Part shown: piece by piece, positions 43,522 to 58,598 of the stretch | Layout: every line of letters begins with the position of its first letter | How positions within the stretch are numbered: position 1 is the stretch's first letter | Source: Oscheius sp. JU75 | Lineage: Eukaryota > Nematoda > Chromadorea > Rhabditida > Rhabditidae | Assembly: GCA_037178855.1 (NCBI GenBank) | Contig: JASJZC010000005.1 | Coordinates: forward strand, 2,418,001-2,482,000 | Length of the DNA stretch: 64,000 bases | Direction: 5' to 3' | Translations under genes and position numbers: made by a program | Notes under the pieces: generated by a model | Databases searched by the model: none | What the model was told of the DNA's origin: nothing | The model's input: only the letters and a program-made list of their open reading frames with translations

Positions 43522-44376
43522 ATGCTGTGCGGAAAGAAGAAGAACGCTCCGAAGAATACTGCCGGCGAGACAGCATCGATGAGAACGATCATAGCTCCAC
43601 CCCCTCCTCCTCCAGCGCCCATGTTGAAGGCAGACAGTGGGAAGAAGAAGTCGAAGAAGTCGGAAGCGGACAAGCCGAAGGAGACTCCACCAGCTGTTCC
43701 GCCTGTGGCAACGAAGGAGAAAGAAAAGGAAGATGCGGACGACAAGGAGAAAAAGAACGAGCTGTTCAACGATGCTGTCGTGGAGAAGATGAACAGCTAC
43801 AAGAAGGACGGTCTTAATCTGTCCGTCTTGACCGAAAAGACGGAAGAGAAGAAGAGTGTTAACCCAACGTCCGAAGTCAGGAATGCCTCGGAAGTGGAAA
43901 AGCCTGAGAGTCAGTTAAAGACGGCCAGTGTCAAGAAGACAGCGGAGGAAGAGGACAAGGAAAACGAGAAGAGGGACGAAGATAAGAAGGAGCCGAAAGA
44001 AGAAGAAAAGAAGCCAGTGGTTGACAAGAAGGACACGTTAGGAGGTAGAGGGCTCGAGGTTGAGCCGACAGAACTCTATTGGACTTCGGAATCGGACCAG
44101 CAGACTTTCAAGGCCACAAACACGACGGACAAGAGACTCGTCTACAAGATGAAGACCTCCGATGCCGTCGTGTTCAGTGTGCTTCCTAATCTCGGCTTTC
44201 TCTCCGAACACGAAAGCGTCTCGGTCACTGTGCTTAGAGCTGAAGCCCCGATGAAGGAGGCTCAACTGATTATCGTCTATTGCGAGGCAAGAGCCGAGGA
44301 CAAGGAGCCGCAGGAGGTCTTCAAGAGACACCCCGAACCACATCACCACTCGACGATCAAGATGCTCCAGAAATAA
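43522..44376 (+). CDS. MSP-domain protein with long charged N-terminal region
   Basis: The start at 43522 (MLCGKKKNAPKNTAGE) is preferred; upstream codons in the same frame look like UTR or intron sequence rich in T. The N-terminal two thirds is low complexity: a proline run (IIAPPPPPPAPML), then Lys/Glu-rich stretches (EEDKENEKRDEDKKEPKEEE). The C-terminal roughly 110 residues have the major-sperm-protein immunoglobulin fold pattern: PTELYWTSESDQQTFKATN, TTDKRLVYKMKTSDAVVF, LPNLGFLSEHESVSVTVL, and EAQLIIVYCEA. The end is HHHSTIKMLQK, stop at 44374-44376. MSP domains are abundant in nematodes as sperm cytoskeleton proteins and also occur in VAP-like adaptors. No membrane anchor is seen. Single exon. 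Confidence 0.75.
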   Translation: MLCGKKKNAPKNTAGETASMRTIIAPPPPPPAPMLKADSGKKKSKKSEADKPKETPPAVPPVATKEKEKEDADDKEKKNELFNDAVVEKMNSYKKDGLNLSVLTEKTEEKKSVNPTSEVRNASEVEKPESQLKTASVKKTAEEEDKENEKRDEDKKEPKEEEKKPVVDKKDTLGGRGLEVEPTELYWTSESDQQTFKATNTTDKRLVYKMKTSDAVVFSVLPNLGFLSEHESVSVTVLRAEAPMKEAQLIIVYCEARAEDKEPQEVFKRHPEPHHHSTIKMLQK

Positions 44377-45690
44377 ACGGTAGTTTACTCTCACACATTT
44401 CTCTTTTCTTCATTTGGAGGGCTTTCCGGTTCAATGAACCAAGAACTCCCACAGCTCCGATCTTTCATGTCTTTGTCCTGGACAGAACACACGCGCATGT
44501 GCTCCGGAAGTAGTCTACCTGATACAGGCAAGCTACGTAGGCAAGATAAGGTGGGAACTTGAAAGCAGGAATTTATAGGGCCAGAACAAAGGGGCCAGTG
44601 TTTGAAATTCCTTTGTATTGATATACAACTTGATGAATCTTGTTGGGGACCGCCATAAAGACATTAAATTTTAAGAGAGGACGAATAGACCAGGCTAAAA
44701 CACAAATAATATGGTGTACTCTGTGAATGGCCTCCTGTAAGCGTAGAGGACGGTACATGATTAGTTGGAGGAGAGTTTAGAGGCTGGGAGGTTGGTAGGA
44801 AGTCCGAAGAATGTTCTTCGCTTCACCGTCTACGGTCTTCTGTAGAACTCTGGAGTAAACTCTTTGGCACAGATCTTTCTTGACTATCGGCTGGCTTCGG
44901 ACCGATCAGAACTGGCTACTTCTGTTCTCTGGAAGCTGGTCAAGAGTCTGGAGTAGTATCCGTCAGATACCAGACGGATCTGATCACTTAAGTGTTGCTT
45001 CATGAACTAAATAGAGACCCGAGATAACTGTCTCATTGTCTCACTTTCGTATTCTTATCCGATCTTGAGACTACATTAAAGGATCGTTTCTGTTTCAACT
45101 ATCTACTTTCATACTGTCTTCCATATCGGTGTCCTAGCCTTCTTGTTTTCTGCCGTCAAAAGTATGATACCTTTCCTTTTTCGACTGTTTCACTACGGCT
45201 TCTTCCAATAGTAGAGTTCTTTGAAGAAATAGAGAATCGAACCTTGAGAGACAGCCGTTTAGTATCTGGGAGAGCACATTTGAGTAGAAGTTGATTAGGA
45301 TACTACTGTAAAGGCACCACTAGCCTCTCCCATAATTGAGCCTAATCCTCCTTCAGGTCGGTTCTCCTTTGCCTTGAGCAAGGAAGAAAGCGAGTCATTA
45401 CCGACTCTTTTCGTTGTCTTTCTCTCCGAAATGGAATGACTCCACACTGCTGGAAGACAATTATTTCAATAACAAATCAGTCGTTTTGTCTGCACGTACT
45501 ATTCTAGTCGTCTTTCTTCTTGAAATTTCAACGACTAATAGCTTTGTCAAAGAGCAACCGCCTTTATTTAGGCATTCGATAATTGCTTTTGTTCTTTCCA
45601 TTTTGGTTGAGGGTCGCGCTAGAAAAGCGGGAAATTTTTTACAGCCACCAGCTGTCTCAAGACTTCTCACAGAACAAGCCATTTTTAGGA
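44377..45690. other. intergenic region upstream of the long lag-1 isoform
   Basis: About 1.3 kb without recognised exons. It contains one CSL-type site GTGGGAA at 44551-44557. The overlapping frames on both strands around 45414-45833 are shadows of a Gln/Tyr-rich exon. Confidence 0.45.
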
Positions 45691-48600
45691 ATGAACTCGA
45701 GCTCGTCCGGCTACGACTCCAGCTACGGATCCTTCGGCTCCTACGACAGCAGCTACGAGCAGCAGCCCCAGCAGGACAACCAGTGAGTTTTCTTACGGTC
45801 TCTAACCCCTTCCTGAATTCCTTGAGCACCTAATCGGAAGGGTGACCTTTCTAGGAGAGAATACTAGTCTTTGTTCACAATCAGACTAAGGAACTATGAG
45901 GGAGAGGGAAAGAGTAGGGGGAGTGTGCGCGCAAAGGTCTTTGGGCTAGCCTAGCCGGGCCGGTTGATGGATTGTCTCTGCGTCTCGTCTATCGGCATCA
46001 ACTCTGTCTCTTTCCCACGCTCGTTTCCATCACAAAGAGTCGCCGTTCCCACGCAAACAAAAACGCCACCGAATGGTGTGAACGGACCGCCCTCAGCTAC
46101 CAACTATTTCTCCCTAAAGACATCTCTTTCCTCTCTTTTCCATCCGGTACAATCTTTACTCTTTCTCACACAGTCACTAGTTTCTGAGAATGTGTTTTGC
46201 ACGTTTTGTGCGACTCTCCCAGACTACTGTTGGTAACTCGTTACGTGAACTGAACTGAACAGAAAAATTGGAGTCAGTTTTACTGTAGCTTTTACGCTCT
46301 AAATAGAATTGTAACTGTCAAATCGTGCTTCTTTCCTTTGTTTCTATTTGGTATAATAGTTTTGCTCGTGGTGACGCACAAACATTACGCTTTAGTAGTA
46401 GAGAAATTGGGTATGGTAGCAAGTACTTGTTCTTTCTTTTTCGAACTGTTTCGAATAGTCCTCTAATGTACTGATGTTTGGGAGGGAGAGGGACGACCAT
46501 CTTCCTAGAAACAGGCCTATCCGCATGGTCAAGTTCCGTTGCGATAGAATTTTTAAATTGAGTACCTCCCTCCCACTATTCCGACTGGTCAAAGATTCCC
46601 TTTTATAGTCACTGACTGGGACACGAACCATAAATTCAGTCACTCCTCTCTCTCTCTCCACCTCCTCTCCCTTACTTCCGTCAATTCAGCCTACTAGTAC
46701 AGTTCTATCCCAAAACAGTAAAAAATCAATCCGAAAAATCGTTCAAAGTTTGAAAAAGACACAGTCCATGACCCGGTTCGGGAAGATCTCCATGTAAACG
46801 TTTCGGTCCTGACGCATAGCTGCGTACCCGAAGCTTTACAATGGACTCTCCCAGACCCATCCTTTTCTTCGATTACTCTCCCAATTACTGATTCTTCCAA
46901 ATTTTTGGGACTTTCTAAAGTGTGGAGTTTCTCTCAGTCTAGAATGATCTCTCCCTTCTCGTCTTTTTCTCCCCCGTCCCAGACAATACAAAGCCGTTCT
47001 CACCGGCATGACTAACTCTGTCTCTCTCCTGAATTTTCCTATTTTTCCAAGTGTCTCTAGCAAATATTCTGTTTTCAGAATGTGGCAAGCACCGGCACTC
47101 AACCCGACGGATATTCAGGTAAGAGCACTGAGAATCCTATTTAGTAACGCTACTCTTTCCAGAACTTCTTCCAAAGTGCTCAGATGCTCAGCAACGCTCA
47201 AATCCAGACTCAAGTTCTAGCAGCAGCTATAGCTCAAGTCAGCGCCAAGGTAAATCTTTCAATCTTCTCTTTTTTTGAGTTTCAGCAGGGCTTTGGATGG
47301 ATGTGAAAATGCATTTCTCTCGTGTGCGGGGGGTGCTCTTTTGGTTTCGTAGTGGGAGTACACCAGTTTACGTAGTTCAGGCACTCCAGTTCGTGTCTGA
47401 CCTCTGGCTACTGAGAGATTTCTGCTTCTTTTCCCTTAGTTTTGAAGAAAACCCCTTGAATCAGCTGCAGCTTTTTCCCGTCTTCAGAGTGATCATGACT
47501 TTTACTAATCAGGGTTTTCTTGCATCTAAAAGAAGCCTTTCCAAACGTTCTCAGAGCCTGACATCCAGACTGTTGCAAAATGCCAGAGCATTGCTAAACA
47601 CAATCTCTCCGATCACCAAAACCTCTCCAAACTCGCAAAAACGTAGACGGATATCTTCTGGAGATACCTCCTTTTAGGGTAAATTGAGAGTTATACTAAA
47701 AGAACCTTTTCGACAGATTTCGGAGTCTCTAACTCACGATAACAGGTCTTCGAACTCCTGGAAACATTTTTATTCAACAAGTACAAGGTCCCAAACTAAC
47801 TCGACTCTGACTTGACTTGCAAGCAGTTATCCTACCTTTACAATTGGCAAAAGTCCGTCTGCGACACATGTCAACTCTAATCTGGGATAACACTTGATAA
47901 TGTTTGTTGCCTTTGAGCGTAAGCGACTAGTTGTAAGCACAAAGCATTTGACAACAGTAGACAGTTTACAGACAAAGACGCGAGAACAATCCAGCCTTCC
48001 AAACTATGAACAGTGTTTGACTAATGGGGTGTTTCTGGAGTTTTCCGAAAGCACGACTAGAAAATCTAAAATCTAGTCAAACGACTGCGAAGCAGCTATT
48101 GGTTAAGCTGCTGGTTTAAAATAGATTTTCTAGTGGCTCTGCTTGGTCAAATCGTTCAAAACTGTCTCACTACCATTCTTGGTACATAGGCCGCAGCATC
48201 TCTTCCGCAATACCAAATCTAATGTCTGTTCACACTGTCCTGCCTCCGTAGTTGAGGAACCTCCAAACAAGCTGTGTGTTAACTTTTCTTCGTCTTACGG
48301 ATGAGCTTATGACGGGTCCAAACTTCTCTGAACACTTGGACACTGATTCTAACGTTAAAGATAGTTCATGGCTTGAACGCGACTTTACCCCGAATCCAGC
48401 CGTTCGCCTGATTACCTGCGTCCTATCAATGGCCGGTTTCAGTCCCCAAAACTTGAACTGATAGTTTATACATTTCACTGTCAACGGAACACAATTTCAG
48501 GACGACCCTCTGGCTCATCTACAGAATCCAGGGGCTCATTCGGCAATCGCCACTACCTCCAAGAATGTAAGTCTGATACTGATCAAATTCAAACAGTTGA

Positions 48601-48720
48601 TTCAGACAATCTCCCCAATCACCAGAACATCTCCGACATCGTTGAAACGGAGACCTACACCTTCTGGTGAGACTCCCACAAAACGAAAGTCACCCGACGC
48701 GGATGGAGAAGAGAATTCGA
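45691..48720 (+). CDS. alternative N-terminal exons, probably of lag-1
   Basis: A phase-consistent chain of small exons: 45691-45782 (MNSSSSGYDSSYGSFGSYDS), 47079-47118 (MWQAPALNPTDIQ), 47163-47249 (NFFQSAQMLSNAQIQTQVLA), 48501-48566 (DDPLAHLQNPGAHSAIATTS) and 48606-48720 (TISPITRTSPTSLKRRPTPS, then a basic TKRKSPDADGEENS). The last exon ends in phase 1 at a canonical gtgagt donor. No stop or terminal exon follows before lag-1. The first lag-1 exon at 50101 also ends in phase 1 and joins the exon at 50910. So these exons could splice to 50910 and give LAG-1 another N-terminus with a basic nuclear-localisation-like segment. The exons themselves are likely real; their membership in lag-1 is inference. 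Confidence 0.55.
47600..47678 (+). pseudogene. degenerate duplicate of an upstream lag-1 exon
   Basis: The stretch reads TISPITKTSPNSQKRRRISS and then stops. It closely matches the exon at 48606 (TISPITRTSPTSLKRRPTPS). No AG acceptor directly precedes it, unlike the real exon. It is best read as a relic of tandem exon duplication. Confidence 0.65.
47825..47910 (-). repeat. dispersed MITE-like repeat, copy 2
   Basis: This is the inverted copy of 15778-15863. Shared words on the minus strand include GTGTTATCCCAGATTAGAG and ATTGTAAAGGTAGGATAAC. It sits in an intron of the upstream lag-1 exon chain. Confidence 0.7.
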
Positions 48721-50100
48721 GTGAGTTTGAACATTCCTTCGGTCCCTCTAGTCTCTCCATTGACGTGACGTTTCCTCTGGCCCTCCGGCCAGTTCCCACA
48801 GTAATCGATGTGCTCGCTCCCGTCTCGCTTCGGTTTCGATCTCGGCCTGAAAGAAATCCAATAGAGTCTGGGAAAGTCTACAGTCATGAATCGTCGAGGA
48901 ACAATAGTCACGAATTGGTACTTGATTGTGGCAAAATGCGATCGAGATTGTACGCGAAGAAGTTATAGTTACGGAATCTAGGTCACTGGGACTGGGCGCG
49001 AGCAAATAGCCACGAAGAGACTTGAAAGAGCCGTCCCTTCTTCCCATGACTCTTGACAGCCGGAAGGAGGGGGAAACGATGACAACAGAGGCATACTTTT
49101 TTGGGAAGACTGTCAGCTGGTGTTCTTAGCTTGTTGAAGGGAGAGAGAAGGGGTCATCCAGTCACCAGCTGGTCAATTGTGCAATCGGATGAAGAGCCAG
49201 TGGAGGCAGCTAGGGACTGTTTTTGGCAGGAGAGCAAACAGGAACAATGGTAGTGAGCATTGAATGTTAGGACAATACTAGGAAAGAAATAGGCTAAAAT
49301 ATGAAAACTAAGTTGGTACAAAAAGACGATTCTAAAGATCGCTTGGTTGTCAGAGAACCTCCTAACTATGAAACAATGTCAATATCAGTGATATGTTCAA
49401 AAAAAGTTTTTGTATAGAGGGATGGGTGATTATGAGTCACAGTTACCACTCTCGAAACCACTCTCCGGAAAATTAGATAGACCTTCCAGTTTAATGTGGC
49501 TCAGCCATATTGACTGTGAGTTCACCATCTGCTTCGAAAGCTTCTCTAATCAACAAACTTCGTAGAGCATCGAAAAGTCAACTTGTTGCGAAAAGCCTTA
49601 GCGAACAGGCTGTTGGCTAGAAGATTTCCTGATGCAACATGTCAAGGCCTTTAGATGGGGGTACTGTAGGTGTAACAAAAACCACCGAAGCTATGGACTT
49701 AAATGTCGAATTAACTGTGAGTCTCCTATCCAGAATCTTTTAGAGCACCACTAAGCATCCCCATTACATGATCCTACCGTCTGTGTAACCTAATCTCGCA
49801 CCCTGTAACTACAGTTACTGTCATTCGATACTCTCCTCGGTACCTCACTCCTTCTACTCGCTCTTTGACGTCTGATAAGAATCGTGACCTACCGTGTCTC
49901 TCTTCGAAATTGACGACGTCGGAGGCGTGCTGCGATTGGCCAGGAAGCCCAGCCCTCCTCAAGGCCCGCCCCTTCTTTCGCCTGCCCTCAACCATCTCCT
50001 CGAAGAGGCTCTCGTCGCGGGAGAATCCCACAGTTAGATCCTCTCTCTGTCCGCATCCTGCTCAATTCCCATCCCACACTCTTGCCGGGAGATTCCCGCC
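48721..50100. other. region between lag-1 alternative 5' exons
   Basis: About 1.4 kb, either an intron of the long isoform or the promoter of the 50101 isoform. It holds CSL-type sites at 48793-48799, 49041-49047 and 50066-50072. No exon was recognised. Confidence 0.5.
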
Positions 50101-53668
<3,568 letters not shown>

Positions 53669-53804
53669 TCTCCACCCGAGTGTACTCCCTCCCTCTCTCT
53701 GTTTCCTTTTCCTGGTGTTGCTCCTTCTCTCCCGATCATAATCCTATTTTCTTCCTGCTCTGTATCTGTCGGATAAATATTTATTGCTTCTTTTTCGTTT
53801 TTGA

Positions 53805-54919
53805 ATGAGGAAGATGGGGGTGGACAAGTTCGGGTGCCTGATCGGATGGGTCGCCTTGGCAACGTTCATTCTTCGCGTGGACGAATGCATTCCGGGTCTC
53901 CAGGTAAGCGTGTCCTAATCCTTGGGTACATTCCATAGGTTAGAGCAATTTTTTAAGCTGAAAAATGACTGAAGAGTGCTAAAAAAAAAAGTCTATGTTC
54001 CCAGTCGGTACTTTTAGTTTTTTTTTTCCAGAAGATTATTTCGATCAATTTCTCTCATGAAAAGTTCTAATCTTGGTTTTTCCAATTACAAAAAGTTCCA
54101 AAAGATTCACAAGTTTAACTAGTTTTTTTTTCCACTCAAAACCCCCTGAATTCCTCATCCTTAATCCGAGATTAATCATCCCCCATTTCCTCGTAATCAT
54201 CCCCCATCTCCAGCCCGTCCCACCTACTCAAAACTACGGACGGGGATACTGGCCATTACTCCGGGAGACAAGTGCAAGACCTACTGCAAGGGAGCCACTT
54301 GTAAGTACTGTATTCCATCCAGGGCAGTCTCCAACGCCATTCCTGGTCTCTACAGTTCATGGTAGCTGATTTAAGAGTGGGAAGAAAACAAATTCCAGGA
54401 TAACGGAGCAATTACTGGCTATGGCAAGGCTTCCGGTCGATCTGGAGCTCATTATCCCGCATCTGAAAACGTAGGTTACCCCTACAAACAATAAGAAAAG
54501 ATTCTAGACAAGGAGTTAGAACAGTTGTGAATTTACAAGAAGTAGGAGAACACGGATTCTGTGGAAGTGGGATAGGGCCGTCGGGATTCAGCTATGATCC
54601 AGAGCTGCTGATGATCAATGACAGTAAGTTAAGGAACAAACGAACTCATCTCCCTTCTAGTATTCTATTTCAACTTTCCTCTACCCGATTTCAGTGGATG
54701 CGATCCAAGCAGGCTCCTGGAGATATGCAAGGCAGTCAGCAGTCGCCTAGAGAGCGGAAAAGTAGCGGTTCATTGTCATGCTGGACACGGAAGCAAGTCA
54801 ACACAATTCTAAGAATAACGAAACATTCAGGGACAGGTATGGTGATTGCTGCTACACTAATGTTCTTGAACAAGTTGTCAGCCAGCCAAGCAGTAGATCT
54901 CGTGCGAAGCATAAGGTGA
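53805..54919 (+). CDS. PTPDC1-like dual-specificity phosphatase
   Basis: Exons match the order of PTPDC1 (protein tyrosine phosphatase domain containing 1): ARPTYSKLRTGILAITPGD with KCKTYCKGAT (N-terminal block, exon from about 54212), ITEQLLAMARLPVDLELIIP, RTVVNLQEVGEHGFCGSGIG with SGFSYDPELLMIND, VFYFNFPLPDFSG, ESGKVAVHCHAGHG, RTGMVIAATLMFLNK and AVDLVRSIR. The phosphatase loop HCHAGHGRTG is complete, with catalytic Cys and Arg. The codon for that Arg is split by a 38-nt intron with a GC donor (54793-54830). The first exon (53805/53814) encodes a hydrophobic leader (LIGWVALATFILRVDE) and joins the next in the wrong phase unless a weak donor is used, so the true N-terminus is uncertain. The end is also uncertain: TGA at 54917-54919 or a further spliced exon. 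Confidence 0.7.
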
Positions 54920-54993
54920 GTGACTCCAATCTCTCCTAAAAAAAATAGAACAAGTCTGAATGACACAGGATTCATTATACACGGAACAAAACA

Positions 54994-54999
54994 AATAAA
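54994..54999 (+). terminator. polyadenylation signal AATAAA
   Basis: AATAAA about 75 bases after the TGA of the phosphatase frame. It would place the + strand transcript end just inside or beside the 3' end of the BiP gene on the other strand. Confidence 0.4.
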
Positions 55000-55008
55000 A
55001 AATTACAT

Positions 55009-57201
<2,193 letters not shown>

Positions 57202-57282
57202 TTATTGAAAGAAATGAGAAAAAAGGTTCGAGATGGCAGGAATTGCGAGAGGAAAAAGATTTTGAGACTAGAAACTATTATA

Positions 57283-57324
57283 GCAGGCAACGCAAACCTG
57301 ACCGGCCAGGTTTGCGTTGCCTGC
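57283..57324. promoter_or_regulatory. perfect 18-bp hairpin in the putative BiP 5' UTR intron
   Basis: GCAGGCAACGCAAACCTG (57283-57300) and CAGGTTTGCGTTGCCTGC (57307-57324) are exact reverse complements separated by six bases. The flanks pair partly as well (TATAG against CTATA). It lies between a GTAAGT donor and the acceptor next to the BiP start. It may be a structural RNA element, a small foldback element or a transcription-factor palindrome. Confidence 0.6.
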
Positions 57325-57550
57325 GACTATATCCACGATCTCAAATAAAACTACCAACGAGATTCTAAACTTTTTGAATTCTCGGAGAAAATTCGGAAGC
57401 AACACTTACCTAGATCGCTGAAGGTTGTTTTGATTGTTTTGAAGAAGCGTGTTCAAGTGTTTCTTTCGATTTGTACAAAAGATCGTGATATACAGGCAAT
57501 TCGTTGCGGGACCCTTCTTTAACTGTTTAAGCGCCAATTTGAAATTTTGT

Positions 57551-58375
57551 GAGACGAATCGTTCCTCGAGTTCCACAAGAAATAAATCGATTCAGAGCCC
57601 AATCAGTGCAGTCTTCTGACCAAGTTGAGACACTGAACGCCTTCGAATGTCTTCTTCGTGTTGGCGGTGGTGACGTGATTCCTCAAGAAAAAAGCAGCAG
57701 CTGTGCCGAATACGTGGGTTACAGTAGCAGATTCTTAGCCAAATCCGATCTTCGTCTTTATGGAAGAGTTCCTTGTGTGAGTTATGAGCGAAGATATGTT
57801 GAGTGAACATAACTTAGGTCATTTACGTCAGTGTGAGAACAGTTCTGAGCCTATCTTATGAGACAGTCGAGATAAGTTTTCGTCCCTCGGAGACAGGAGC
57901 CCGTATCTTCTTGGTCAAGTGCCAACAACCGATCCATCCTCCGTACGATGCCGAAGACGCCTCTCTCCGTCTTGCCCGAGGACCACTGGTCGCCCAAAAG
58001 GAGTACAACAAGATGATCGAGGATGGCTGTTCCTTGATCAATCTCCATTCTTTTCTCCACTCAATGGACATCGTGTCAATCCTTCGCTTCATTCACTTCT
58101 TCGTCTCTACAGCCTTTCATCAACTGACCACTGCCAAGCAAGCACAAAGATTCCTAGCTGGCGCCAATGAGCCCTCCTCTGCTGTAAGTATATGTTCAAA
58201 TAGTAACTGATGGTTTCAGGATTGGGGACAGTCTCTTGCCCTGCTCTGTTGGCTCTGTGCCCATCTGCCAACAGAACTGCTGGCTCCAGTCTCTCGTCTG
58301 ATCTCCGACGCCTTCATTCACAGCAACCAACTGACTGACTCTGTCAGAAGAGTCGCCAGAGAACTGTCTTCCTGA
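57551..58375 (+). CDS. unrecognised protein divergent from BiP, start unresolved
   Basis: An open exon up to about 57777 ends DLRLYGRVPC at a gtgagt donor and joins in phase to VIYVSVRTVLSLSYETVEIS. It continues through ARIFLVKCQQPIHPPYDAED, DIVSILRFIHFFVSTAFHQL and ANEPSSA. After another short intron it continues WGQSLALLCWLCAHLPTELL and ends DSVRRVARELSS, stop 58373-58375. No ATG is available in the first exon frame, so the start must lie in an unseen upstream exon or the model is wrong there. The helical, Leu-rich composition suggests a scaffold-like fold, but I recognise no family. Its 5' end lies within about 150 bases of the BiP 5' exon, so the two genes may share a promoter. Confidence 0.5.
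57671..57678 (+). promoter_or_regulatory. UPRE-like TGACGTGA upstream of BiP
   Basis: TGACGTGA matches the core of the XBP-1/ATF-6 unfolded-protein response element (TGACGTGG/A). It is about 490 bases upstream of the BiP ATG, but it falls inside the putative exon of the divergent gene, which lowers confidence. Confidence 0.3.
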
Positions 58376-58598
58376 TTCCCGCCAAATGTTCCCTTCTCTG
58401 TGATTCCTTCCCCGTGATCAGCAATGAATGTGATCTGCCTCGTTGTGAGTGTGGCAAAAGACCTCTTTGGTCCAGTGACAAGTCGTTCGGCCAGCGCGAG
58501 CAGGGTCGATGGATCGGTCCCGCGGCAATGAAGAACAACTCTTTCCTTTCTCCACTTTCTTACTAAACCATGGAGAGACCTGGAAACTGAGCCTATTT

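Noticed and set aside
45414-45833. 139-codon frame overlapping the first upstream lag-1 exon
   Set aside because: Shadow of the Ser/Tyr/Gln-rich exon; the alternative frame has canonical splice sites and phase.
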